From: Magicicada septendecula
Taxonomy: Eukaryota; Arthropoda; Insecta; Hemiptera; Cicadidae
DNA length: 64,000 nt
Assembly: GCA_034769895.1 (NCBI GenBank)
Contig: CM068372.1
Coordinates: 374,685,258 to 374,749,257, forward strand
Direction of reading: 5' to 3'
Shown here: in pieces, positions 36,034-47,590 of the stretch
Layout: each line of letters begins with the position of its first letter
How positions within the stretch are numbered: the first letter of the stretch is position 1
Notes under the pieces: generated by a model
What the model saw: the letters and a program-made list of their open reading frames with translations, nothing else
Database searches by the model: none
Told to the model about the DNA's origin: nothing
Translations under genes and position numbers: made by a program

Positions 36034-36525
36034 TCATCATCATCATTATGGTGTCATCTTGGTGGGCCATAGCCTCCGTTAGAACATTCCTCCAATCCCT
36101 TCCATTCATTGCTTGCCGCCGCCACCCCTCATTCACACTCCCTATTCTATATTATCCATGACTCTTTGTCTTGGTCTCGCTTGCGCTGACCAACAACGTT
36201 TTTCTAGTAGTGTCGTATTCGTGTATTTTTATAACCATGGAAAACGCATCTGAATCTATTTACTTCAATTGTGTTCAAATATTGGAACAACCTACAAAGT
36301 TCGAAGTTGTACCTTTCCTTCCAAGATCCATTTTCATAAAAAGCCCTATAAATTTTCCTCGAAAAATACCGGCACTGATTTATGTCTTTTCGTGCGTATC
36401 CATGTCTCACGACCATATGTCAATACTGGCTATATTAGTGTTTTGTACAGTTTGCATTTCGTTGTCCCGCAAAGTAGCACCTATTCGCAGATATGATTCT
36501 ACGCTGTATTTCTGCTGATGCGTTA
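36034..36525 (-). mobile_element. LINE-Y C-terminal half (downstream part, interrupted element)
   Basis: Minus strand across frameshifts: EIQRRIISANRCYF, then CRYFSRKIYRAFYENGSWKE, RYNFELCRLF, INTIEVNRFRC-type residues, and in another frame RRQAMNGRDWRNVLTEAMAH. This is the thumb-to-C-terminus of a LINE (EIKRRI..ANRCYF, ERKI.R...ENG.WR.RYN.EL). It ends in an (ATG)n tail at 36034-36050. The upstream RT part lies beyond the inserted LINE-X element. Confidence 0.8.
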
Positions 36526-36558
36526 CTGTCACTAGTGACCAGAGATCCGATTCATTAA

Positions 36559-37145
36559 TCATCGTCAACCGTGGCTCTACAACCCTTGGTGGGTCTTGGC
36601 CTGCTCCAAGAGTCGATTCCATTCCTCCCTATTGCATGCTCTGGCTTTCCAGTTTCTTTGAGCATTCACAACAGTAGCTTTCTCACAGGGTGGGTCTTCA
36701 GCCTCACGCCCAACCCCCAACCTGGAGTACCAGGTGTTTTGATTTTGGGGTGTTCTTCCCCTAGACAGGCTGCCTTCACCTCGGCTATAGAGTCTTGTCC
36801 ACCCTCGCAGTTCACCTGCCGTACCACTGCACTTCAGTTCCGCCCGGTGATGTTCAGCTATGGGCCTAGCTGACTACTACCGTCTTCGGCCCCATGCCAA
36901 TACTGGTGGGTGCTGCTACCCTCCACCAGGGATGTTTCTCGACTTCCCAGTCTAGATCCGTACTGTTCTGTACGGATCACCTCGTGTAGGATGTGGTTCT
37001 TCACCACGCAGTACGGTCTTGTTGGGTAAAAGCTAGGGTCTCCAATGGGGCGCCATCACTTCATCCAACCCTGAGACTTGTGAGGAGGACCAGTGCCCAG
37101 TCAACCCGAAACAAAGGTGCTACCTCTCCAAGATCCCTCGACCCC
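36559..37145 (-). mobile_element. LINE-X-derived short element inserted in LINE-Y, 15/16-bp TSD
   Basis: 587 bp between copies of GATCCGAATTCATTAA (37146-37161) and GATCCGATTCATTAA (36544-36558), a target duplication with one indel. The minus strand starts GGGGTCGAGGGATCTTGGAG. It has about 400 bases of non-coding leader related to 7812-8105, then passes directly into a LINE C-terminal peptide, NREEWNRLLEQAKTHQGL, and stops. There is no RT in between. It therefore looks like an internally deleted LINE or SINE-like derivative that joined a LINE 5' region to its 3' end and was mobilised as a unit. Confidence 0.75.
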
Positions 37146-37149
37146 GATC

Positions 37150-37505
37150 CGAATTCATTAACAGACATTATACCATCTCCTCATCGATGTTAATAACTTA
37201 CAGCTTATTCAGGACTGATCTTTTAGTTGAAGTTGCCAACATATATATTGTTTTATTGGTATTTATTACCAACCCAATTTACTAGCTGCGATTTTTAGTG
37301 CTCTAGGAGCCTGTACAACACCGTGTTCTGATCAACTAATAACGTCTATGGTATCAGCATAGGCAAAGACTTGCACAGATTTGTTGAATGTGGTTCCTCT
37401 TGTACCGATACCTGAGAGTGAGAGTCTTGTCACGTCCATTGCTAGGTTGAAGAGCATATGTCTGTCGCAACCCTCTGTCGGAAACCGCTGTAAGCTTCAA
37501 ACACC
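37150..37505 (-). mobile_element. LINE-Y RT part (upstream part of interrupted element)
   Basis: Minus strand: LFNLAMDVTRLSLSGIGTRG, TTFNKSVQVFAYADTIDVIS, stop, SEHGVVQAPRALKIAASKLG, INTNKTIYMLATS. The RT catalytic box is AYADTI, so the second aspartate of YADD is lost. Sequence order and clade match LINE-Y at 36034-36525, from which it is separated by the LINE-X insertion. Confidence 0.8.
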
Positions 37506-37703
37506 TCGGAGAGGTTACCGTTCACTGTTACAGTCATTATAATACACTATTGAAGTTTACCTGTAATTACTGTTTACCTGTAATTCACGTTTTTAATTAT
37601 AATTTCCAGCTTGTCACACAACCCAATAATTTTATTTTTAAATGTTAATTAATTCATAGCTTAACATTTGTCTGAAGCTCGCACGGTCGGTGTCAATAAA
37701 TTC
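37506..37703. other. Unassigned spacer
   Basis: No motif. Note TAATTCATAGCTTAACATTTG at 37650, partly repeated at 37902 beyond the adjacent MITE-like element. Confidence 0.4.
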
Positions 37704-37900
37704 AAAATTACGACTAAAAACAGGGCTGTTAGTCCGTGGTCGGATGCTATTAAACGCCGTCACGTTGGCAACGTTTTGATTCACCGTCGGGAAGCTTGTT
37801 CAGGCCGCTAAGAAGCGACAGAGAGTAAAAACACAATAGCGGCAAATAAACGCCGAACACTATCCGATACTTGTATCAGCCGGTTTTTAGTCGTAATTTT
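37704..37900. mobile_element. MITE-like element, 197 bp, long imperfect TIRs
   Basis: Left end AAAATTACGACTAAAAAC and right end GTTTTTAGTCGTAATTTT are perfect 18-bp inverted repeats. Weaker pairing continues inward (CGGATGCTATTAAACGCC against GGCGTTTATTTGCCGC and CTATCCG). Non-coding. No clean target duplication is visible (AATTC occurs just outside both ends, offset by one base). Confidence 0.6.
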
Positions 37901-39692
37901 CAATTCATAGCTTTATGTTTGCAAATCATAGCGCTTCTAAATAACTGATTTTAGACAAACATTAATTCTCGTAACCCCTGGTGTCAGCACTGCTGTCATG
38001 CCCCGTTTTATGACCTCCTGTTATTTCATTCTGGCGTTCTGGAAAACATGTATTTACAGAGAACTGCCTACAGCTCCTCTCGAACAACATTTTCCTATCA
38101 TATCTCTTTTTTTGACTTTAAACGTATTTGTTGTGTCTTACTAAACCTTACGACATCAACGGCGTGTAAATACATATCTTGACACGCTTACGAATCTACT
38201 GTCGAACGTATTAATGTAGAGCATTCTCAAAAAGTAATCCAAACTTTGGCAAATTATTCTAGAAAAATTATACTGAAGGCAAAATGACGGCCAATAAACG
38301 TATGCTGAAAAATGCTTCGTTTTCAGTCTGTATGTTTAAAAAACAAATTAATAAAATATTAAAAGAATTACTGCCGAGCGAAACGAGTTAAAATTTGGTT
38401 ATCACGGTAAGTTTACTATTTTTTTTTATAATTCACATTCGTGTTTTCTCACAATTTTTCTTGTTATAATAATAATAATAATTAATAATAATATTAAATG
38501 ATATTTGTTTTTTTAACAAGAATATACTTTTTATAATTACAATGTTCGACAGTATGTCTTCTCATTATTATAAGGAGATGACAAACCAAAATGTTATCTT
38601 AACAATTTTGTTTAATGGTGGCAGGTTTCTACAATTACTTATGCTACAGAGTCTGTTGTAATACTGTTTATAATAGTGCTGTATATGAATACCATCGTTT
38701 ATTATGATACCGGTAGCTTACTTATAGTACACAATTATATGGCGTAGTACTGCATTCAAACAAATGATCCAGATTACTGGGGTATATGTCAGATTATAAG
38801 AACTTTATGTAGTTCAGTAAGAGGTATGTGCAGTATATTACACGTTTACGCGGTTGATAAGTCGTATATATGAAACCAAATGGCGAGTTTATTGCGCGGC
38901 GATGACATTTCGAGTAATCGTCGACATTTGTGTATTAAATGTTCTTGCAAATGTTAGTCTGTGTAGGTTAAATCGGACCGGTCTCGGCGCAGAGTTGGAA
39001 CTGTACGGAGCGGACATCACTTCCTCAAGTCTGCCACCCGCTGCTGATCTCGTGACCTCCCCTCTAGGCATAATCAGTTCCTCAACCAAGACAACTGTCC
39101 CTGTGTGTAGCTGGACACTCGTGCATCTCGCACGAAACCCGAAGCTATTTTAAACGTAGTTTCTCCCTATACAAGCTTCAAACGTCTATACAGTGTGTTT
39201 TCTACTTCCGTGGCAAAACACCTGTAGTATATATCACGCACATCACATTCTAAATGCGAGCCTATGTCACTGCAGATGTAGATTCCTATCTTGAGCTAGC
39301 CTCTTCAATTTATCGTGGGACCTGCAGTTCATTCTGCTAAGCAAGTTGTTAAAATAGGAGAATCTTGATCCTTTATTTTCAGCTATTCTTCCTTGTGAGT
39401 TATTACCATCGATGTATACTATATGGATCGGGTGCTGCAATCACTGAATTCGGTCCGACCGCTGCACCAAAGGTTGGGGGGGGGGGGCAAGAATACTGCG
39501 TATGCTATACACTGTACCTGTACAAAGTCTGATCTTTCTTCTTTGTTATAGCTGTTGTTGCTTTAACGGAGCATATTTTGCGTTAAATGGTATAGCTATG
39601 TCATATTTTAACATTAATTAATGACTCCAAAGTGGGACGTTTTTAATAAATTCATTAATTAACTCTACCCCGAACAACTAGTGTTGCTCTTT
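37901..39692. other. AT-rich DNA, nothing recognised
   Basis: Includes a poly-G run at about 39478-39487. The 99-codon frame at 38854-39153 lacks any recognisable domain. Confidence 0.45.
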
Positions 39693-39955
39693 TTAGAACT
39701 ACAACCGGTCATGACTACCTGGCCTCCCACCTGCACTGCATTGGCGTGTTGTCGTCTCCTGAATGTGTTCTCTGTGGATACGCTTCCATGAATGCGGATC
39801 ACCTAATTACATGTCCAGCCTTGATCTCAGACACGCAAGTCCAAGACGAAGATGGTACGGCAAGGCTCTCACGTCTCTACTGGTCAGCGCGCCGCCTAAT
39901 GACCCAACAGCCAAGGGTGGGCGTTGGCTAGTAAGTAAGTAAGTAAGTACGTTTT
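39693..39955 (+). mobile_element. LINE 3' end with zinc-knuckle-like C-terminus and (AAGT)n tail
   Basis: The frame reads FRTTTGHDYLASHLHCIGVL, SSPECVLCGYASMNADHLIT, CPALI, then LYWSARRLM, stop at 39929-39931. The CxxC...DH....C arrangement after LHCIGV is typical of the extreme C-terminus of RNase H-bearing LINEs (I/R1-like group). The stop runs straight into a TAAG/AAGT tail (39930-39951), the usual simple-repeat 3' end. 5'-truncated. Confidence 0.75.
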
Positions 39956-40319
39956 TAATAATTTCTTTTCCAAAATAAACACATTGTTTTTCTGTAAGAT
40001 TTCAGTATTCTGACACATTATTTCAGTTTATCGCTAAGTTTTGTTGCGTTCAGAAATACTTATTTATGAACATTTAATGTTGAAGCCAGACGAATAAAGG
40101 TAAGAGAAACAAAAAATAAAAGACGTGAGCCGTAAACATTAAAATGTTTATTGCGTAAAAAAAGCTCGCCATGGTCGTTAAAGTGTTCAGTTAGCAATGC
40201 TAATTTATATTAAAATTTTTTATTTTATTTAATTAGCTACATATTAATTGTATAAAAATTGTTTACATTAAACATTACTAAATAATACAAATTTATTTAA
40301 TTTTTGGCGAACACCAAGC
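39956..40319. other. AT-rich DNA, nothing recognised
   Basis: Nothing recognised. Confidence 0.45.
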
Positions 40320-40322
40320 TTA

Positions 40323-41412
40323 GAGAAGGGTAACTACAGCGGTTCTTTCCTTAGCAATTTCATAGCACAAGATTTTATAAAATAATGTCCCTATTAATTT
40401 GATAAGTTTCACTTCATGGCTGTCTTCAGAAAAATCACTGTTTGAAATATGTTTTCTAAACACTGTGCCAGCAAAGTTTTGCAAGCTCATATAATCATTT
40501 TTTTGGTATTAAGTTTACTGTCAGATATAATCAATAAATTATACATATATTTTACAATCTTTAAAACGTCTGATGACGCTCTAATCAATTCTCCGCTTGA
40601 CACAAAGTCAGTAAAATGAGTGTAAGCGCTCAAGTTATTGTTATCTATTATGAGTAAATGAATACACTCTTCACACTTTAACTTCGAAATAATTTTTTTA
40701 CAATGAAACCACACAGATAATACAAAATGTTATCCTTATAGTATGACCTAACGTTTTTAACCATATTCATAATTTCCTTAAAGTTTTCAATTTCTTCAAT
40801 ATCCGTTTGATTGAAATTTTTCTCTACTTCTGAAAAACTCATTATTGAAGTTTGGTTGATGAAATCAAAATATGAACAATTACTTTTGTTAGATACCTGG
40901 ACACTGTTCCTGAACATAAGTTTTCTCAATGCCCACTGAAACTGTTTAACATTAGGATTGTTATTATGTCCTCCATTGGATGTAATACAAGAAAACAAGA
41001 GTTCCAAGAGGTCTTGAGAAAACTTGGAAGTCAAAATATATTTATAGTGTAACTCATCCAATAGAACTGTTTTTAAATATTTTATAGAATAAATATTTGT
41101 CATAAACCCAAGAAGGTTTTCCTTGGGTGTTTTAATATCGGAATGCCATCAATACATAAATTATTTAAATACTCTAGGCACTTTTCTAACATGTTTGTGT
41201 CACGGTCCTCATTAATTTTTTTTAATGGGCCCTTTAGAGTTTTTTTCATAAGGATCCCTACTATTGAAGTAATCAAACAATGCATCTAATATTCTTATAA
41301 ACTCAATGATAGGTTGGAATAAAATTCTATATGATTTATATTCATTAAAAACTTCATTGCATCTGCTACCCCTGATTTTATTAGTTAAGATATACGATAA
41401 AAGTAAAAACAA
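40323..41412 (-). pseudogene. P-element/THAP9-type transposase, C-terminal half (broken)
   Basis: DNA transposon transposase of the P superfamily. Minus strand, three pieces in successive frames. 41412-41220: CNEVFNEYKSYRILFQ and FIRILDALFDYFNSRDPYEK. 41285-41100: LEYLNNLCIDG. 41103-40678: YILTSKFSQDLLELLFSCIT, SNGGHNNNPNVKQFQWALRK, the SQD.LE.LF..IR..GG.NNNP hallmark. The chain continues as LYYLCGFIVKK, CEECIHLLII (40714-40487) and SLQNFAGTVFRKH to a stop near 40323. At least three frameshifts; the N-terminal THAP zinc finger and first catalytic residues are absent. No terminal inverted repeats were found, so the element's ends are unknown. Confidence 0.85.
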
Positions 41413-41695
41413 ACTGTTATAATAATAAAATCTTCATAAGCACAAATTTTCAGAAGAACTGTCCCAAATGCAATAATTGTAAGGTGTCAAAACAAGTACA
41501 TTACTGGCTGAATGACTCGTTTAGTACACGTGTTAACTTAGCGCCAAACACTTTATTCCCCCCTGTGGTGGGGGAAGCTGTACGTGCTTCGGAACGTTTT
41601 TACACATCGTACACATCGATGGTTATTACAGAAGAAGTTACTGTGTCGCAGAACGTGTCCAATAGGTTAATAATCCTGTTTTCAATTATATTCAC
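41413..41695. other. Unassigned DNA beyond the P-element relic
   Basis: Might include more of the transposase in a decayed form, but no motif is readable. Confidence 0.35.
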
Positions 41696-42185
41696 TAGAC
41701 TTCTTTCCCCCTTGCTCTCTCCAAATTACCGTCTCGCTCTTTCATCTTGTTCAACTTGTTCGGTTTATTCTACACAAATCTACATTTCAAATGCTTCGAG
41801 CCTTTCTTAAACTTGTTTCCCCAATGCTGAACTTCCTCACCCGTATAGAATCACATTTCAAAAAAACGTTTTCATGAATGTCTTTTGTATTGTAATTTAA
41901 TGTGTTTGCTGATGAGCAGATGTTTTTGTTTTGAAAGCTTTGTTTACCATCTCTGTTGTTTTTCTTACTTTACTCATGCATGCTTCTGTTGTCACGTTTG
42001 ATTAAGGTTCCAAGGTAGCAAAACTGGTCAATTTTTCTTCATCTATCTTGATGCTTGTTTGGCTGATTTGGCTTGGCATATGTACTTAAAGTTTTTGTCT
42101 CCCTTGCAATAATGTTGGATTTGCTTGTAGGTCTACCTAATGTTTCTCGTAATATGTTGAGCATTCTGTTCATTATTTAATATAT
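41696..42185 (-). mobile_element. Degenerate LINE RT C-terminal fragment
   Basis: Minus strand with stops and shifts: LRETLGRPTSKSNIIARETK, KIDQFCYLGTLIKRDNRSMH, KQSFQNKNICSS, NTLNYNTKDIHENVF and ERLEAFEM. This matches the F.YLG..I..D.RS...I..RI..AK.AF..K thumb pattern and the later RLEAFEMW motif of a common LINE. Old and dead. Confidence 0.6.
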
Positions 42186-43499
42186 ATATTGTAATAAAAC
42201 TTCTTGTGTGGTGTATTGATTTGTAGCATGCGTGTTATTCTGCCACACGTTGGATGCGTCACTTTGTAATATATCTTTTGTGCAGGGTATTTAATAATTA
42301 GTTAGTGTTTCTGTAACTCGTTCTATTACTCGTATAGTAAATGTGTGCTTGACGAGCGTTTTTTAACTCGCTCGTTGGGTTCGTGGTATAGTATGGGTGT
42401 ATAATTGATGTTATTAATTATTTAAATAAGTTCTGTTAATGTTATTTGCGTGTAGCGAGTCGAGCTGTACCTTTTCTTACCATTTACGGGCAAACCGTAT
42501 CTCTCGGCGTTTGGTTTGAATATTGCCGCCTCGCCACCTGATTGGCGCACGCCGTCTTTCAGTGTCGACTTCACTAACTGTGATGGTCGTTGTTTTCACT
42601 TCAATAATTTGCTATGTATTATCTTAATTAGTACGAATCAAACATACAGCGTTGCAGAATAACAATATTTATTAACCCTTTAATAGTTTTCAGTTAGTTA
42701 GTGGTACATTATTTTATCTTAGCACCGGCTTTTACAGTTGCTCAGTTGGCATGCTCAGTTTTAAATGTGTCTTTTACACGCCGCTTTGCGAGTACTGTTG
42801 GATTACAATAAAATGTTTTACACAGGGGGTGTTAATAAGTCCTTTTGGCTACAGAAGTATTGGATTACGGCTAAAATGCACAAATTTATAATAATTCTTA
42901 AAACTAGGTTCACAATATTTAATATTTTAATACATCCAAGTAAGTAACCAACAATGAGAGTTAGTTTAAATTTTTGATTAGGATTTTGTTAATAAGTTAT
43001 GTTTGTTAATTATTTATTATAGCTCAGTTTAAATAATTATCGATTGATTAAAGTTCAACAATAGTGATATTATAAATACTTTCAGTTCTAATTCAGAATA
43101 ATGATCAGTGAAGTGAAAATTGTGATTAGTTATTACGGATTGAAAAATTGGGAATTCGTTTTTAGTGAGATTATTGTTTATACTCATCAATTCTCGATGG
43201 GGCTTCCGCGATGCCGTCTGCTTCTTCCGGATGGATCTGGTCGTCTTCTATTCTTCGGATATTCAGCAATCTCGTTCAGACGGGTTTTCTTATAAGTTCG
43301 GCTTCGTACTCGTTCTGCAATCGTCCGTCTTCTTGGGTTGAAGTAGGTCACTCTGGTCTTCCTTCGGGATGAGTCGTCAGCTATTATTCCAGAAGTCTTC
43401 TTGATTTCCACGGATAATTTTGGTTGGTGAAAATTTTAACAATAAATATATTATCAGGTGTTCCCTGGACTGCTAATACTATCTTCTTTTCTTACGATT
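42186..43499. other. AT-rich DNA, nothing recognised
   Basis: Overlapping opposite-strand frames at 43101-43411 share one segment and show no domain. Confidence 0.45.
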
Positions 43500-45350
43500 T
43501 CAGTCACAATTCACTTATTTAGGGTAAAAATTGAGTTGAGAGCTACATTCATCCGCCCTCGGCGTCGGTCAATAATGGACTAACGAAAATTCAACGGTTT
43601 TTTGGCAAAAAATTTCGGTTGCTATGGTTACCTAATAAATTATGCTAATTCTCATTGGTCGTTAATTTATGTCATTGTTATATTCTAACGTCTTATTTTA
43701 GTTTAAATCTACAAAATATCTTCAAATGAAGATTTCCTTCTTATTTTAATAGCTAGGTTTATTACATGAATACCATTGTTCATAATTTTTGATAAGGATC
43801 ATTTTGATACCCCTCATGGTTACTTTTGGGTAGCTAATCACATTTTTGTTATTTTCCTTATTTATATTTTATATATATTTTATCCAAAATTGGATGTTAT
43901 TTATACATTTTGGTATTAGGAATACCCACTTAACTTGTTTAAACATTTGGTATATTCTGCTTTGATATTGGGCTATTGTTTGTTCTTTAATTTACAAAAT
44001 TCATAATTAACAGTTAGTACTAGAGCCTAGATTTTCCTATACTACTATCTGACATTTCTTTGTAACTTCTTACCTTTATATTTGGTACTTTAAAACAATT
44101 TTTTAACAGAAACAAGTAATAAACATTGGTGTTTCTAACTACACCTCTTATTATAATAACAAACAATTTCTTGACAGGTTCAAGCCTGAAATAAAACTTC
44201 TAACTACCCTTTCTATTCCTTACTACTATCTGGTTCAACTGATGATTCATTATATTATACTGGTTTTTTAAACAATAATAACACTCTTACTATACTACTA
44301 TTAAACTATACTTTACACAATATGTTCTATTCTCTCATTCCTTCACTATTAAAACAGTGTCTATTGTTCTTGTTTGTCTTTCATTCCAATGACTTAATTT
44401 CTACCTTATTTTATAATTCTTATTAACTATTACTTAACTTAATCACATTATAATGAGTTCCTCTTACTTGCTAGTACATTGTTTATCACAGGTCTTCCAT
44501 TTATTCTAATACAGTTTGCTAACTAAAATACTTTTTTAAGTTCACACACTACACTTTTTCCTTCATAGAAGGTTTTTGATTTATTCACTTTCACTTATTG
44601 CATGCAACATGCTATCACTACATGTTACCACCTTTGTATTAATATACTCCTCCTTCCACTCACTTGATTATTCACTGGGTTTGTTTATTTATGCTAATAT
44701 CATCATGGGGTTACTGGTTATAAGTGTTTATTTTATTTTCCCTTCACTAATGATCACTTTTGGTACTTAACTGTGGCCTTTATTTGCCTTAGGATATTGT
44801 TTACTAGTTTTGATTATATTTATCACTACTTATTAGGGTGTGTGTATTATTAATTCCCTAACTTATACTTATGAGTACATTCTTTCATTAATAAAATATA
44901 CAGAACATTACTATCTTTCATTAACATCATTACCCTAGGTACATATCATCTATACTCTAATTACATTAGTGCATTTGTTAACATACATTTTAATGGTCAT
45001 TATTAGGGAATTACAATGTTCGTTGTCGAATTCTTGATTACATTTAGTTCTTGGTTCCTTCTTCCTTGTTCCGTTGTTCCTTTTGTATTTATCCGATCTA
45101 TTGTGTCAAGTCATTGTCAGTTTATCAGTCGTTTGTTATTTGGTTATTGGGTTATTAATCTCTGAGTTTATAAGTTCTTGCCTTTTATTCTTGTCTTCAG
45201 CTTCTTTATTTTATAATTAATTATCATTGGATCTTCACTACCTTATGTCATGTTACAATATACAGAAATAATAATTTTATCATCCTATTGTTGAGGCTTG
45301 TTAGAGTACTATAAGTATATTAACATTTTTCATAGACTGGTTACCTTCCA
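43500..45350. other. Strand-asymmetric T-rich region
   Basis: About 1.9 kb where the plus strand is strongly T-rich and A-poor compared with its flanks, the mirror of 29.0-31.1 kb. Contains CTATGGTTACCTAA, which has a near-match in reverse complement at 30.98 kb. No coding signal. Could be the other copy of a long, old inverted repeat. Confidence 0.4.
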
Positions 45351-45639
45351 ACTGTATAATACCCAACCACGAGGACTCGGAACTATCTCCTCTGGTCACC
45401 CGGCGTTCCTAGGCATTATTTTTTTTCTAGTCTGACCTGTCTGTGGTTCAATGTCTCGGTGTCTTTCCATACAAGGCAGTGAGGGACAGTGCTTATTTGG
45501 TACTGGCACTGAGTCGCCATATCACAGTATCGTATAAGGAATTATGTGGATTTTACCTGATGTGACTGCGTCTGTCTCTCGCACAGTGATTAAAGATGAG
45601 ACTGGTATGGGATACCGTAGGCGTAGACACTTCCTGTAC

Positions 45640-45875
45640 ACTCTTAGACAGGAAAAAGAACGTTGGTAGAAGGACGTAATTAATGTAATAAAAAGAAATT
45701 AAAGGAATTTGTGCAACCATCTGCGAAGAATACCAGGGAATAGAGTACCAGAGGCAGCATTAGAATATAGATCGGAAGGAAGGAGAGATGTAGGCAGACC
45801 GAGAAGCGATGGGTACGGGAACAGACCTGGTGGACCTACTGAAGAAGAAGAACAGGTATAGAAAATAAAGATCTA
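45640..45875 (+). mobile_element. LINE C-terminal stub
   Basis: Reads RRIPGNRVPEAALEYRSEGR, RDVGRPRS and then QV after a GAAGAAGAAG run. This is the R(M/I)P..R.P...L.Y...GRRDVGRPR.RW terminal motif of several LINEs. The preceding HFLYTLRQEKERW may belong to it. The boundaries are approximate. Confidence 0.6.
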
Positions 45876-46545
45876 CAAGCTGTTACACTCTTCTTTTTTT
45901 TTCAAACACTATTTCCGTATGTCTCTCTCTTGGATGTTAAGATAGGTTAGGTTAATCAATCACTCCAGGCCTTCGGGGCCTACTATATTTTCTTTTTTTA
46001 TTTTGATGAATGAAACTCGTTGAAATTCTATACTTCTCACTGTTGCTTGTAGGTTGTAATACGTTTTGCTTTGTTCTGTTACCATTTATTAACTAATTTT
46101 CGGCTCCATGTGTTATTACACTCCATACCATGCAGTAATTAAAACAGTTTAATTACCAACATTAAGACGCTGTAATGAAGCGTCATTAAGATTGTGTCAT
46201 TCTTATGATTGCGCTGTTCATTATAGCGGTAAACATCAATATACAAACGTGTTTGTGGACTTGTACACATAACTGTTTGAATTAATGCTGTATACGCTAC
46301 ATCAATACACAACCAATTGGAGAAAGCAGCCATAAACATTTTGTGTATATTACATACAGCTTATGTAAAGTACGATTTATGAGCTTACATAACCAATGCG
46401 TTCGAATCCCTCCCCCCCCCCACACTCAGACACACGTTTCGGGAGGTCGTGTACGTACGTACATCAATCATTTGTCGTTGAATTTTGTATCTGGTGTTTC
46501 AAGGGAATATTGTGTAGACAGGATGTGTTTTGTTCTCATTTTATA
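45876..46545. other. Unassigned DNA
   Basis: Contains a poly-C run near 46412 next to GCGTTCGAATCCC, a B-box-like sequence without a partner A box. Confidence 0.4.
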
Positions 46546-47590
46546 ACAAACTAGCTGCTACGCGCAGCTTTGCACGCGAATATTTGAATTTTAATAAGTA
46601 TTTTAATATAATTTTTATTGTCTATGTCTACATGGCGTTCTGTCAGCTTGTATAACAATTTTGTACTCATTAGTCAAATTCTCTCCAAAGCTATTTTCAA
46701 CACTTGTACTAAATTATTATGTTGGTGCAACAGCCTTTGGAGATTTAAAAGTACCCGTTTATAAAGCCTTTGGAGGTATTTATAAAGTACTTGTTAAATC
46801 AAAAACGTTAAATTCTTTATTTTAAGTGTTACTGTGTTAGAAGCGTTGTATAACACATTAAACGTTATGTTTTCCTCAACCATGGCTTTTATTTATTTCA
46901 GCAGGAAACTAAAAACCAAAAACCGTTATCACCTAACCTCACAAATGAAAACAACATGTATTTTCGCTTTGCATTAAGTAATAGGACAATTTACAATTAG
47001 TACACTTCTTTTCCACATCGTAATATATCGATACAATCGCATATTATATAAAAGATCGAAATGTACTGCAGGAATGGATAAATGTACAGTTCCGATGGCG
47101 CTAAATAGGTTTTGTTTATTTACTTGTTACTATGGTAATTAATTCTAGTCTCCATCTTGTTGCTGACATCTTTAGTAGTAGTATTTAATACAGTTCATTA
47201 CTTATTCATTGCATCATCAGAAATACGTATAAACATAAATTTTATAATCGTTTAAGACAATTAAAAAATATATAGACGTATCTGTATACAAAATTACAAA
47301 ATATATCGATACAATCGCATATTAAAAACATTAAAAACTGCAGGAACGGATAAAGGTACAGTTCCGATGCCGCTAAATATCAATTGTTTATTTACTTGTT
47401 ACTATGGTAATTAATTCTGGTCTCCATGGTGTTTTTGACATCTTTATAAGCGTCAACAAAAATACATAATTAAAAGGGCCTAAATCGTGCAAACTGGGCA
47501 AAATATCAAATTCCAAGTTAGACAGTATTTTTTGCCTTGTGTCAAAGGTTACCTGGGCAAAATTTTGTGGCAATCGGTGTAACGGTGTGG
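46546..47590. repeat. Repeat region with ACTAGCTGCTACGCGCAGC start and internal 277-bp direct repeat
   Basis: AACTAGCTGCTACGCGCAGC then TTTGCACGCG at 46549-46579 resembles a motif that starts many dispersed arthropod repeats (from memory, not checked). Within it ATATATCGATACAATCGCAT occurs at 47022 and 47299. CAGTTCCGATGGCGCTAAAT and its variant occur at 47088 and 47361, so a segment of about 150 bp is repeated with a 275-277-bp spacing. Further on, AATTTTGTGGCAATCGGTGT is a phrase common near repeat 3' ends. Confidence 0.5.

Noticed and set aside
43101-43411. Overlapping opposite-strand frames as a gene
   Set aside because: Pyrimidine/purine-biased segment gives long frames on both strands; no domain.
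45946-45962. TTAGG-like telomeric repeat (TAGGTTAGGTTA)
   Set aside because: Only two units; far too short for an interstitial telomere array.
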